Shown in pieces: positions 14,077-21,529 of a stretch of DNA of 25,263 nt (the first letter of the stretch is position 1; the number at the start of each line of letters is the position of its first letter). The stretch covers positions 1 through 25,263 of the IMG/VR virus record IMGVR_UViG_3300008450_000406; one strand, 5' to 3'. The notes beneath the pieces are model-generated. The model was not told where the DNA came from. It worked only from the letters and a program-made list of their open reading frames with translations, and did not search any database. The position numbers were made by a program, and so were the translations under genes. The stretch comes from a virus.

Positions 14077-15845
14077 TACTGGTTCCCCATCATTTGCATC
14101 ATGTAGATGATCTCACCCTTAACGCTATTGTAAACACTGGTTTGCGCCTGTGTCGGCTCTGGGAGGAGTGAAGAGTACCATGCCTCAAGAGATTGCAGCT
14201 CGTTGCCTGGGGGAAAGTCTGGAATATTGCCAGCAATGAACCTGTGCGATTGATCCTGAAGGTATTCCTGCAACTGATTTTGCAATTTGACTCGGAATGT
14301 GACCATGCGCTCTTCGATAAGCTGCTGCGCGAGCTGCGAAGTCTCTTCGCGTGTCATCCTGTCGCCCTCAGATATTCTGCGGTTTGTCTCTTCCCGAAGC
14401 TTAGAGCTGACATAAAACCATGCAGCTTCAGCTTCTTTCGATGCAGCATCATTAGCGCCTGCAGCCTTGTTGTACCTAAAGGCTGCAGCCACCTGATCAT
14501 CGACCGCACGAAAGGCTTCGTCCGCCTCGGTTTGGATACTAGCGGTCAGTTCTTTCCAATCCTTCAACGTCAGGTCACCCTGTGATGCGTTGAGAGTGGC
14601 TTGGGTCAAGTTGCCGGTGTCCGCCTTTTGGATCAAGGACGCATAAACACTTGGGTTTGTTTCAGCAGCAAACGGGCCAAGAGTGTTGGGGTTCTTGTGC
14701 GTGTCAAGGCTCTTGCGCTGCTCTTGGCTCATGGCGTTGCGGCTATCTAATATCCTGGTAACCACATCAAGATATTGCTTGCCATTGATCTCCTTAGACG
14801 GGTCAATGTTAAAAAGCTGCAAGTCTTTTGCCGTCATCATCCCAACAAGACGAGCCGTGAGATCTGCACTGGCTTCCGCAGTGACAGAAACGCCAAACGC
14901 TGAATTGTACAGATCGCCATTTTGCTTAGTGACGCGAGCCTCAAATTCAGTGCGCATCTCGTCAAGCGCACCATCGATCTTGTTGGCATTGGTCAGCGCT
15001 TCGCCAAGCGCCTTTGTCGCAATGTCTGGTCTGGCCATGCCAAGAACGGTCAGAGTGTAAGCACCATCAGGTCCAAGACCAGAGAGTTCTGCAGCTTCTT
15101 CAGCGGTCATTTCTCCAGCATTAACCAGCGCTTGATACTCAAGAGCAGCGGCAAGTGATAAGGCCTTGCTAGGATCTCCGCCAACGTAACCAAGTGTCAC
15201 GTTGTCAACGATCTTATTGAGCATCTCCGTATTCACAACCGCCGCCACTTCTGGCGATATAATCCCAGCGCGGATGTCCGACTCGGTCTCAACTGTTTGA
15301 GCAGTCAAAAGCATGGAAGCCATTTCTGCGTTCGTGCGGGGATCGCTAAGGGTATTGACCAATTCATCCTGCCGAGCTTTTGAAGCAGCAGCGGCTCTGG
15401 CCTTGATGTTAGATTCAACAGCATCGCGCAACTGGAACCGCATGGTTAGTTCTTGCTGGTTGAAGCGGGCGTTGAATGCGTCCGTCATCGATCGGCTGGA
15501 CAATCCATCCGTCAGGCGATCACGCATTTCCTTGATCGAAACCTGCCAAGCGCCCGTGCCTTTTTCGTTTAGAACGTCTCCGAGACGCGAGCTTTCTTTC
15601 AGGCTATCGGCAAGATTGCGCATCTGCTCTTCAGCGCCAAGCAGTGCTTCATTGTACTCAATCTTGGCCTCCGCTTCGGCCCGAGCCAGAGCGTACTTAT
15701 TCACCTGGGTGAAAGCTTCCCCAAGCACTTCACCCTTGCGCAGCTCTGCCTGCACAAAGACGTTGGGGTCCATTCGCGCCCTGATGCTTGCGCCAGGCGC
15801 TTCTGATGTTGCGGCAGCTTCAGAGCGGAAGACCGGGATGCGCAT
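14076..15845 (-). CDS. Internal virion protein, helical, gp15-like position
   Basis: This 589-residue protein is predicted to be almost wholly helical, rich in Ala, Glu, Leu and Arg (for example QVNKYALARAEAEAKIEYN and VKLQNQLQEYLQDQSHRF). It has no signal peptide, membrane segment or enzyme motif that I can see. Its place after the gp14-like gene and before two larger virion proteins matches the gp15 slot in T7-type phages, where such proteins form part of the ejected channel. EMTAEEAAELSGLGPDGAYT in the middle is a helical linker of unknown meaning. The ATG follows the previous stop by three bases, and an AGG SD overlaps that stop. Assignment is by position and composition, not by a recognised domain. 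Confidence 0.8.
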   Translation of the reverse strand: MRIPVFRSEAAATSEAPGASIRARMDPNVFVQAELRKGEVLGEAFTQVNKYALARAEAEAKIEYNEALLGAEEQMRNLADSLKESSRLGDVLNEKGTGAWQVSIKEMRDRLTDGLSSRSMTDAFNARFNQQELTMRFQLRDAVESNIKARAAAASKARQDELVNTLSDPRTNAEMASMLLTAQTVETESDIRAGIISPEVAAVVNTEMLNKIVDNVTLGYVGGDPSKALSLAAALEYQALVNAGEMTAEEAAELSGLGPDGAYTLTVLGMARPDIATKALGEALTNANKIDGALDEMRTEFEARVTKQNGDLYNSAFGVSVTAEASADLTARLVGMMTAKDLQLFNIDPSKEINGKQYLDVVTRILDSRNAMSQEQRKSLDTHKNPNTLGPFAAETNPSVYASLIQKADTGNLTQATLNASQGDLTLKDWKELTASIQTEADEAFRAVDDQVAAAFRYNKAAGANDAASKEAEAAWFYVSSKLREETNRRISEGDRMTREETSQLAQQLIEERMVTFRVKLQNQLQEYLQDQSHRFIAGNIPDFPPGNELQSLEAWYSSLLPEPTQAQTSVYNSVKGEIIYMMQMMGNQ

Positions 15846-15848
15846 GGA

Positions 15849-16370
15849 TTACCTGCCAAACAGTTTATATTCGTAGCCAATCTGAGCAGCTTGGCCGACC
15901 GAGCCGATCAGGCTTGCCGTTCCTGCTGCGCGTAGCCCAGACGCCTGAGCCTGACCGCCCATGCGGGAAAGCTCCGCATTCAGTCTGGCCGACTCTTGCT
16001 CGTCTGAGATCTGCATGTTCGTAATCTCTTTGTTGAACTCGGCCACATCCTGTTCATACTGGAATTCGCGAGCATTCTCACGCAGTATTTGCAGCGGAGA
16101 GCCTTGAGAAATGTCAAATCCGGCAAAGCCAAAGCCAGCCCGCACTGCGCCCTGCACGTCTCTCTCAAACGCTTTCTTGCTGCGCTCAGCTTGGGTCAGG
16201 AAGTTTGCATTGAAGATCTGGCGCTGACGCTCAAGCAGGTCGATGTCGCGCTCAATGATCTTGGCATTGAACTCGCCCGCACGCTGCGCTGCCGCAGCGG
16301 CCTTGTCAGATGAGCGCTTGGCTTGCGCCCCACCAAGCAGGGAGGCTCCAAGGGCTAAGATCTGGAACAT
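15849..16370 (-). CDS. Internal virion protein, gp14-like
   Basis: This 173-residue protein has a hydrophobic N-terminus (MFQILALGASLLGGAQA), a long Ala/Arg/Glu-rich helix, and a central GFDISQGSPLQILRENA segment. The G-x-SPL-x-IL pattern recurs in small internal virion proteins of podoviruses. The C-terminus is Gly/Ala-rich (GLRAAGTASLIGSVGQAAQIG), which could act as a second membrane-active helix, as expected for the gp14-type protein that makes the outer-membrane pore during ejection. The ATG at 16370 has GAGG six bases upstream, overlapping the stop of the gene before. A GTG at 16373 would have too short a spacing. Confidence 0.82.
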   Translation of the reverse strand: MFQILALGASLLGGAQAKRSSDKAAAAAQRAGEFNAKIIERDIDLLERQRQIFNANFLTQAERSKKAFERDVQGAVRAGFGFAGFDISQGSPLQILRENAREFQYEQDVAEFNKEITNMQISDEQESARLNAELSRMGGQAQASGLRAAGTASLIGSVGQAAQIGYEYKLFGR

Positions 16371-16378
16371 CACTCACC

Positions 16379-18382
16379 TCATTTGTCGAAGGTGTTCATG
16401 CGCGGGAACAGCGCAAGAACCGTTAGTGGGAGCGGCTGAGTTTGCCGCGCATAGATGCGATCGTCATCGTCAAAGCCGCCTTCGAACTCAACATCCTTGT
16501 CGCCGGTGAACAACGGCACAGCCTGGTCCATCGACATGGAGCTGTCGCGGAAGTAGATGCGGTCAAGCTTGTCCGAGCCGCTCCCGATCTCAGCGCCGAC
16601 AGTCTCATGCAGTCGAACCGTAATGGCGTGGATGCGCTTGGGCTTGCCTTGGCTCGTGCCGTCAACAGATCCAGCCTCCAGGCGCAAGGTCTCCATCACG
16701 CTGCTGTAGCCGTAGCCGATAGCCGCAACCGTGGTGGAGACGTTCAGATCCACAGCGCCATTGGCCACCGTCTTGTCCTGGTGGCTTGCGCCGTTGGCCA
16801 GGATCGAAACCGTCTCGCCCTGCAGGTGGTGCAGGCCAGACAGGGTGGTCACGGCGCTGCCACTGTAGGCTAGGCCGCTGTCCACAAAGAAAGCGCCAGT
16901 GGTCACACCGCCGAAGCTGAATGGCTTCATCAGCTCAATGTACCGCTTGGTCACGCCGTTGATCGTGCGCTTGACGACCATGTACAGCTCGTCCTCGCCA
17001 GTGTCGGTTGGCAACGTGGCAACGCTTTCAACGACCGCTTGGCCACCGCTGAAGGTGCCACCGATCACATGCTTGTGAAACGCGACCACCTGCTCCTCGC
17101 GGCGGTAGGTCATGCCGACAAGCGTGCCATCAGCTCTCACCATCCAGATGACGCTGTCAGGCTCTTGCTGGTAGGCGAACTGCGTGATGCCGCCCTCGGT
17201 GATATGCTCAGCCAGGATCGACATGTCGGGCGCCTGATAGGCGTCAGCATTGATGTCACCGACGTACTTGAATTCGCGGATCTTGCGATTGCCGCGCTGC
17301 AGAAACAGCGTCACGTCGGCAACCTGCACAGGTTCGATCGGCGCAGTGCCATAGTTCGAGTACTTGCGGATCAGTGTCGTGGTTGGTGTCACAGGCCCAT
17401 CGCTGGTGGCCGTCACGACGTATTCGCCGCCAGAGGTGCCAAGGGTCAGAACCCTGGTGGCCGACAGATAGCGGATCGCGTTTACCTGGTTGGAGGCGAT
17501 CGTGTAGATCAGCGCGTCATCAGCAGCAGTGCCGACCGTGAAATTCAGGTAGTCGCCGTTCTTTGAGAACCACAGCGTCTGCGGGTTGTTGTTGGTGTTT
17601 GCAAACACCAGGCGCTGCTCAAAGAAGGTCACCACGCTTGGGCGGTTGTTTGAACCGCTAAGGCCAGGCGTAGGCGAGCCAGAGATCGTTGCGGTGGCCA
17701 GCGTCCAGGCTGCAGATCCAGTGCGCGACAGCACGCGGATGTCGTAGCTGGGATGCACGATGTACATCGTGTCAGCCGATTGCGCATAGCGCAGGTTGAA
17801 CAGATCGGCCTCAACATACGGGGTCGAGATCTGGTAGATTTTGTCAGCCGTGCCGCCCGAGGTGAACGTCGTAAACGCGGTTGTATTGATCGCCGCACCG
17901 AACAGATCGGTCAGCGTAAAGGTGTTGGTCGTCGCGTTGGCCACAATGTAATTGCGGTCATTCAACTGCGTCATGCCACCGACGCCGGTGATGTAGATCT
18001 CTTCGCCGTTGCTGAAGCCGTGCGAGTTGGACGTGATCACACCAGGGTTGGCCTTCGTCACAGCAGTGATCGTCTTGGCCGAGCCGGTCAGAACCTGCAG
18101 GCCATTGCGGTACACCCGCATGGTCTCAGGCCCAAACTCCAAGATGTAGGTGTCGCTGGTCTTGAACTGAAACGGGATCAGGCGAGCCTTGGCTGCGCTG
18201 TTCTTGACCTCTCCAAGGAACTCAGTGCCTGGCCGGCGGGTTACACCACCGTGCGGCATGACCACCATGTTGGTCAGATCCGACAAACCTTGGCGGTATT
18301 TCTCAAGAGTGATTTGGCCCTCAAGCCGTGGCGAGATCTCGCCTGCAGTGAATGAGCTTAAAGCCGGTGCTGAACGAGCCAT
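16379..18382 (-). CDS. Tail tubular protein B (T7 gp12-like)
   Basis: This 667-residue protein is the tail nozzle component. The N-terminus is diagnostic: FTAGEISPRLEGQITLEKYR (11-30), then NMVVMPHGGVTRRPGTEFLG and FQFKTSDTYILEFG. Residues about 103-178 form an extra beta domain with HGFSNGEEIYITGVGGM and LNDRNYIVANATTNTFTL, like the FCCH-type modules often found in these proteins. The remainder is beta-propeller-like, with NRPSVVTFFEQRLVFANTNN and MTYRREEQVVAFHKHVIGG. It would form the distal tail tube below tail tubular protein A. The ATG overlaps the previous TGA by one base, so the two tail proteins are likely made in a coupled ratio. Confidence 0.94.
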   Translation of the reverse strand: MARSAPALSSFTAGEISPRLEGQITLEKYRQGLSDLTNMVVMPHGGVTRRPGTEFLGEVKNSAAKARLIPFQFKTSDTYILEFGPETMRVYRNGLQVLTGSAKTITAVTKANPGVITSNSHGFSNGEEIYITGVGGMTQLNDRNYIVANATTNTFTLTDLFGAAINTTAFTTFTSGGTADKIYQISTPYVEADLFNLRYAQSADTMYIVHPSYDIRVLSRTGSAAWTLATATISGSPTPGLSGSNNRPSVVTFFEQRLVFANTNNNPQTLWFSKNGDYLNFTVGTAADDALIYTIASNQVNAIRYLSATRVLTLGTSGGEYVVTATSDGPVTPTTTLIRKYSNYGTAPIEPVQVADVTLFLQRGNRKIREFKYVGDINADAYQAPDMSILAEHITEGGITQFAYQQEPDSVIWMVRADGTLVGMTYRREEQVVAFHKHVIGGTFSGGQAVVESVATLPTDTGEDELYMVVKRTINGVTKRYIELMKPFSFGGVTTGAFFVDSGLAYSGSAVTTLSGLHHLQGETVSILANGASHQDKTVANGAVDLNVSTTVAAIGYGYSSVMETLRLEAGSVDGTSQGKPKRIHAITVRLHETVGAEIGSGSDKLDRIYFRDSSMSMDQAVPLFTGDKDVEFEGGFDDDDRIYARQTQPLPLTVLALFPRMNTFDK

Positions 18383-18987
18383 CAGAACCTCGATTCGATA
18401 AAGTCACTTGCCTCAAGCTTCTGCGGCGCACCTTCGGTCGCATCAACAAACCGAGCCTCGCGCAGCTTCTCATCATAGAGCGCGGTCACAAGCTGCACGA
18501 CCGTGGTCGATCCAGTGACAGCATAGGCGATCTCCATCGCCAGACGCGCAGCCAAAGCCTCAACCAGGCTGGCATCGTATTCCTGCGGGTCAGTTACCCG
18601 CGCAACATATTTGATCCGAGCCGTGCCTTCGTCCGTAAGAAGCTTACGACCCTCAATGACAAACACCGGGCCTCCGCGATTGGAGAACATGTTGTCTTGC
18701 GGGTAGGACAGCGAGCCATTGCTAAACTCAAGCACCCGCAAGCAGTACGGGTCGGTCGGCAGCGCGTACTGGTAGGAATACCCAAACGCAGGGGTTTGCG
18801 TCTCCTGGGCCAGCTCAGCGCGGCGGATTAGGCAATTCCAAGGATGGGAGCGAAAGACAGCATCGCGGGCAGATTCATAGCGCTGGTTGACCAGGCGCCC
18901 TGCCTTGCTGTTTTCATCGAAGCTAGAAATGTTCGAGCCACCGATCATGTTGAGCGCGTAGTTCGCAATATCAACTGTGCTTGTCAT
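18382..18987 (-). CDS. Tail tubular protein A (T7 gp11-like)
   Basis: This 201-residue protein is the adaptor ring between portal and tail nozzle. Family features include VDIANYALNMIGGSNISSFD (5-24), RYESARDAVFRSHPWNCLIR (36-55), RAELA, and the acidic-aromatic part YALPTDPYCLRVLEF. Length is close to T7 gp11. Its SD (AAGGGG, 18995-19000) is seven bases from the ATG and can be masked by a hairpin with the CCCCTT upstream, so its translation may depend on RNA structure. It is the first gene after the only hairpin-bearing gap in the window and leads the tail module. Confidence 0.94.
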   Translation of the reverse strand: MTSTVDIANYALNMIGGSNISSFDENSKAGRLVNQRYESARDAVFRSHPWNCLIRRAELAQETQTPAFGYSYQYALPTDPYCLRVLEFSNGSLSYPQDNMFSNRGGPVFVIEGRKLLTDEGTARIKYVARVTDPQEYDASLVEALAARLAMEIAYAVTGSTTVVQLVTALYDEKLREARFVDATEGAPQKLEASDFIESRF

Positions 18988-18994
18988 CGGATCG

Positions 18995-19014
18995 CCCCTT
19001 GTGGTGGTAAGGGG
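18995..19014 (-). promoter_or_regulatory. SD-masking hairpin before the tail tubular A gene
   Basis: In the minus-strand RNA, CCCCUU (19014-19009) can pair with AAGGGG (19000-18995) across the eight-base loop ACCACCAC, giving a six-pair stem. AAGGGG is the SD of the tail tubular A gene, seven bases before its ATG, so the hairpin would block initiation. The same CCCCUU is also the right arm of the stronger nine-pair stem at 19008-19033, so the two cannot form together. The pairing is read directly from the sequence; a regulatory effect is inference. Confidence 0.5.
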
Positions 19015-19041
19015 GCAGTTGCCCGCCCCCTTAGTTTTTTT
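19008..19041 (+). terminator. Rho-independent terminator-like hairpin facing the plus direction
   Basis: A perfect nine-pair stem, TAAGGGGGC (19008-19016) with GCCCCCTTA (19025-19033), encloses an eight-base loop and is followed on the plus strand by G and seven Ts (19035-19041). That is a textbook intrinsic terminator for transcripts running left to right, although all genes here run the other way. In minus-strand transcripts the stem forms right after the cement gene stop but has no following U tract, so it would act as a plain RNA hairpin. T7 also has a terminator after its capsid gene, but in the coding direction. Confidence 0.75.
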
Positions 19042-19501
19042 AGTCGAGAGCGTACATGATGGTCAGCTCAATGGTGCCGCTGGCAGTAGCACCGCCAAGC
19101 GTCACCGTGACCGGCATCCCGTTCGCGTTGGCATCAACCTCAGTACCAGAACCCAGAGCCAGAGTGGCAAGGATCGTGGTCTTGGCAGCCGAAGCAGTCG
19201 AAGTAGCTGCCAGATAGGCGGCAGCCGACAGCGACACAGCAGCACCCGAGTGGTTGGTGTGGGCGCCATAACCAACCGACAGGGTGGTCGAGGAGCCGAG
19301 AGCATCATTCGCCAAGAAGCCGGAGATGAGACGAGCATTGTCCGGCAGGACAAACATCTCAATCACATCGCCCGAAGGCAGCGAGGAGGCCTCATAAGTC
19401 CCGTGCGCGATGCGAACACGGCCAGCAAGCTCGTTGGCCTTGTTCTTAACGGTCGGGTTTGCACGAGTGTTCGTGCGTTGCGCAGAATAAACAGTAGCCA
19501 T
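19040..19501 (-). CDS. Probable capsid cement/decoration protein
   Basis: This 153-residue protein follows the major capsid gene by 11 bases. Its N-terminus is polar (MATVYSAQRTNTRANPTVKN). The rest is beta-rich with many Ala, Ser, Thr and Gly residues (IEMFVLPDNARLISGFL, TTLSVGYGAHTNHSG, MPVTVTLGGATASGTIELTI). Size, position and composition fit a decoration protein such as the cement protein next to the capsid gene in Bordetella phage BPP-1. I do not see a decisive domain motif, so this is context plus composition. AAGGAG seven bases before the ATG is one of the strongest SDs in the window, as expected for a high-copy virion protein. Its stop codon is followed directly by an A-rich stretch and a strong hairpin. 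Confidence 0.8.
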   Translation of the reverse strand: MATVYSAQRTNTRANPTVKNKANELAGRVRIAHGTYEASSLPSGDVIEMFVLPDNARLISGFLANDALGSSTTLSVGYGAHTNHSGAAVSLSAAAYLAATSTASAAKTTILATLALGSGTEVDANANGMPVTVTLGGATASGTIELTIMYALD

Positions 19502-19512
19502 TGCTCTTCTCC

Positions 19513-20376
19513 TTATTCGGTGCAGAGGACTTCAACGACCTTCTTCTCTTCCATGCGGGTGGCGCCAAGCGTCATCGCATAGTAGATCTGGGTCGCATAC
19601 GACTTGTCAGCACGCTCATCAATGCGGGCAGTCGGCTCACGGCCAACAGCCACCTTGATACCGTCCATCGCCCAAGCGAAGACACGGCGAGCAGCCGAAC
19701 CATCAACACCAAGGCGGTTGGTGACGATGAAGTTGAAGCCAACAAAGCTGTTGATTTCGCCCATCGCCAGGGCCTTGACGGTGTTGAAGTCCGACGAGGT
19801 AACCGTGGTGCTGTTCAGCAGGTTCGTGATCTGCTTCGGCGAGACCGCGATGTAGCGCGGGATCGACGGATCAACGTCACCAGCGTCAAGGATTTCCTTG
19901 GCCTGGATCAGTTTCGCCAGCGTCAAGCCAGTGGCGCCAGCGGCGATCTGGTTGGTTGCAGTAGCGAAAGCAGTCGAGGTGCTGCCGTCTTTGCCGGTCA
20001 ACGCGGTGCCAAGGGCAGCCGAGATGATCACGTCGTCCATCGCACGACCCATAGCTGCAGCAGCAGCACGCGAGTAGGTCGAGGTCGGATCGACAAGCAG
20101 GCGAACCTTGTCCTGGTCGTCAATCAGGTCGGCATATTCATAGTCCGACATGGTGACCATACGACGCGAGTGCGGCGTATCAATCAGGGGGGTGTCTGCA
20201 TGACGCGAGGTGCGCAGGACAGCAGCAGCGCTACCGACCTGGTCGAAGAAGGCTTTTTCGCCGTTCACAGTTTCCACGTCTACCGCATTGCGCAGCAGCG
20301 AACCCATCTGCTGCGAGAGCATCTGGACGTTCGAGGAAAACTGATTGACGAATGCCGTAGTGATTTGAGTAGACAT
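19513..20376 (-). CDS. Major capsid protein (HK97 fold expected)
   Basis: This 287-residue protein is of the type found in BPP-1-like and other podoviruses. It opens ITTAFVNQFSSNVQMLSQQM (5-24), followed by GEKAFFDQVG, a region with RRMVTMSDYEYADLIDDQDK, and TSTYSRAAAAAMGRAMDDVI. Later come PRYIAVSPKQITNLLNST, GFNFIVTNRL and YYAMTLGATRMEEKKVVEVL. These match the spine-helix and beta elements expected for an HK97-fold shell protein of about this size. A GGAG SD lies nine bases before the ATG. The scaffold gene upstream and a probable cement gene downstream complete the shell set. Confidence 0.93.
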   Translation of the reverse strand: MSTQITTAFVNQFSSNVQMLSQQMGSLLRNAVDVETVNGEKAFFDQVGSAAAVLRTSRHADTPLIDTPHSRRMVTMSDYEYADLIDDQDKVRLLVDPTSTYSRAAAAAMGRAMDDVIISAALGTALTGKDGSTSTAFATATNQIAAGATGLTLAKLIQAKEILDAGDVDPSIPRYIAVSPKQITNLLNSTTVTSSDFNTVKALAMGEINSFVGFNFIVTNRLGVDGSAARRVFAWAMDGIKVAVGREPTARIDERADKSYATQIYYAMTLGATRMEEKKVVEVLCTE

Positions 20377-20382
20377 CTGTCT

Positions 20383-20508
20383 TCACTCCAACAAAGGTTT
20401 CAGGGTGCTACGCTCGATTGTCCCATGCGGGGTCGGGCTTACTGCTTGGGCAGTCAATCCGCCTGTCTCACAAGCTTGGCGTGCGGGTCCGAAGATTGTC
20501 CGCTGCAT
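20383..20508 (-). CDS. Possible 41-residue ORF filling the scaffold-capsid gap
   Basis: The space between the scaffold and capsid genes is open in one frame for its whole length. An ATG at 20508 overlaps the scaffold TGA (TGATG), and 41 codons follow to a TGA at 20383, six bases before the capsid ATG. The last codons (Leu-Leu-Glu-stop) contain the GGAG that serves as SD for the capsid gene, the same arrangement seen at several real junctions here. The product starts MQRTIFGPARQACETGG and ends TLKPLLE; it is polar, with one Cys, no membrane segment and no family I recognise. A small hairpin (20441-20454, five pairs) lies inside. It could also be a non-coding spacer. Confidence 0.4.
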   Translation of the reverse strand: MQRTIFGPARQACETGGLTAQAVSPTPHGTIERSTLKPLLE

Positions 20509-21314
20509 CACATGTACTCTCTAAGGCGAAGAGCCTCATCGACATACGCACGATGCTCAGGGTGGAATTTATCCCAATATGGGGTTCCCTGTCTAGTAAT
20601 CTCAGAGATCTTGCTCTGAGCTTCTGTCGGGGTCATCACAAGCTCGCTTGCTTCGCCCAACAATTTGTCCTCGCCGATCTCTCGCGCAAGGTTTGCAAAC
20701 ATCTTCACGATCGCCGGATGGTCACCCAACAGCCGGCCATCAGCCAGCTCGACCGTGTCAAGCAGCTCAGTGTTGCCCAAGAACGTGACAGCCGCCTTGT
20801 GCGCAAGCTGCACCTGCTGGTCAAACGCCTGGCCCCACTCGCGGCGCAGCTCCTGCTCGCCCTCAAGCCGAGATGCCTCCAAGCTCTCTTCCATAGATGC
20901 ACGCGACTGCGTCACAGTGCCTTCCAAGAACTGGGCAATCCGGCTGGCCTGTCTGCCGTTCAGCCCAGCCTCAAAGGCCGCAGTGCGAAACGCCTCAAGC
21001 TCAGCATCGCGCATGACATCAGGGCCAACCTTCAGCTCATAGCCCTTGGGATTGTCCGGCGCACCCAGCCGCTTGTACACCTGCCGCCACTCATCATCCG
21101 TGGCCGACTTGCCTGGCAGCGGGATCTTGTCCGCGCCAATCATCCGCTGCGCATGGACATAGCTCTTGGCCAGCGAAACAGGGTCAGTAAAATTGCGCAG
21201 GCTTGGCTCAGCCCGCAAATCATCTGGCAGGCTGTCAAAGAACCCGACAGGTGCAGCCGGAGCTGCGGTCGCGACTTCTTGAGATCCAGTAGCCTGGGTT
21301 GTCTCTTCGCTCAT
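20508..21314 (-). CDS. Scaffolding (capsid assembly) protein
   Basis: This 268-residue protein is directly upstream of the capsid gene. After a disordered acidic/Ala-rich start it has FFDSLPDDLRAEPSLRNFTD (25-44) and LAKSYVHAQRMIGADKIPLP (49-68), a pattern common in podovirus scaffold proteins. It then continues as a helical, charged protein (for example TVTQSRASMEESLEASRLEG, then LRREWGQAFDQQVQLAHKAA). The C-terminus is short and mixed-charge (YVDEALRLREYM), the usual contact end with the capsid. It would guide procapsid assembly and leave before or during packaging. GAGG is eight bases before the ATG, and the start overlaps the previous stop by four bases. Confidence 0.88.
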   Translation of the reverse strand: MSEETTQATGSQEVATAAPAAPVGFFDSLPDDLRAEPSLRNFTDPVSLAKSYVHAQRMIGADKIPLPGKSATDDEWRQVYKRLGAPDNPKGYELKVGPDVMRDAELEAFRTAAFEAGLNGRQASRIAQFLEGTVTQSRASMEESLEASRLEGEQELRREWGQAFDQQVQLAHKAAVTFLGNTELLDTVELADGRLLGDHPAIVKMFANLAREIGEDKLLGEASELVMTPTEAQSKISEITRQGTPYWDKFHPEHRAYVDEALRLREYM

Positions 21315-21529
21315 GTATCTTCCCTCATCCCGCCCTCGGAGAGCATCCTGACGACCAAAAGCACAGCATCACGCTGTCCCTCCTTGAAGGCGGAATAGTG
21401 AGGATCGCCAGGAACAAACGTGCTGGCCTCAAACGCAAACCGCGCTTTGAGGTCAGCCAATACCTTCTGGCCGTCTTCGGTGTTGAACGTCCGACGATAC
21501 GCCAGCTTCAGATCTTCAATCTGCTTCAT
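21311..21529 (-). CDS. Bbp19-family small phage protein
   Basis: This 72-residue protein matches the small family named after Bbp19 of Bordetella phage BPP-1: YRRTFNTEDGQKVLADLKAR (11-30), STFVPGDPHYSAFKEGQRDA (36-55), then LLVVRML. The family sits between portal and scaffold genes in many podoviruses and has no firmly established role. A minor head-assembly part is the usual guess. Both junctions overlap by four bases (ATGA), and the SD (GGGGG) lies in the last codons of the portal gene. The match is recognised from memory of the family, not from a search. Confidence 0.85.
   Translation of the reverse strand: MKQIEDLKLAYRRTFNTEDGQKVLADLKARFAFEASTFVPGDPHYSAFKEGQRDAVLLVVRMLSEGGMREDT

Noticed and set aside
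20441-20454. Small hairpin as a terminator before the capsid gene
   Set aside because: The stem is only five pairs with a four-base loop and has no T tract in either direction.
20383-20508. Sigma-70 type promoter (TTGACT) before the capsid gene
   Set aside because: The -35-like hexamer has no acceptable -10 sequence at 16-18 bases downstream.
19501-20619. Plus-strand ORF of 372 codons
   Set aside because: It lies wholly antisense to the capsid gene and the end of the scaffold gene, has a Arg/Ser-rich sequence with no family features, and is a codon-bias shadow.
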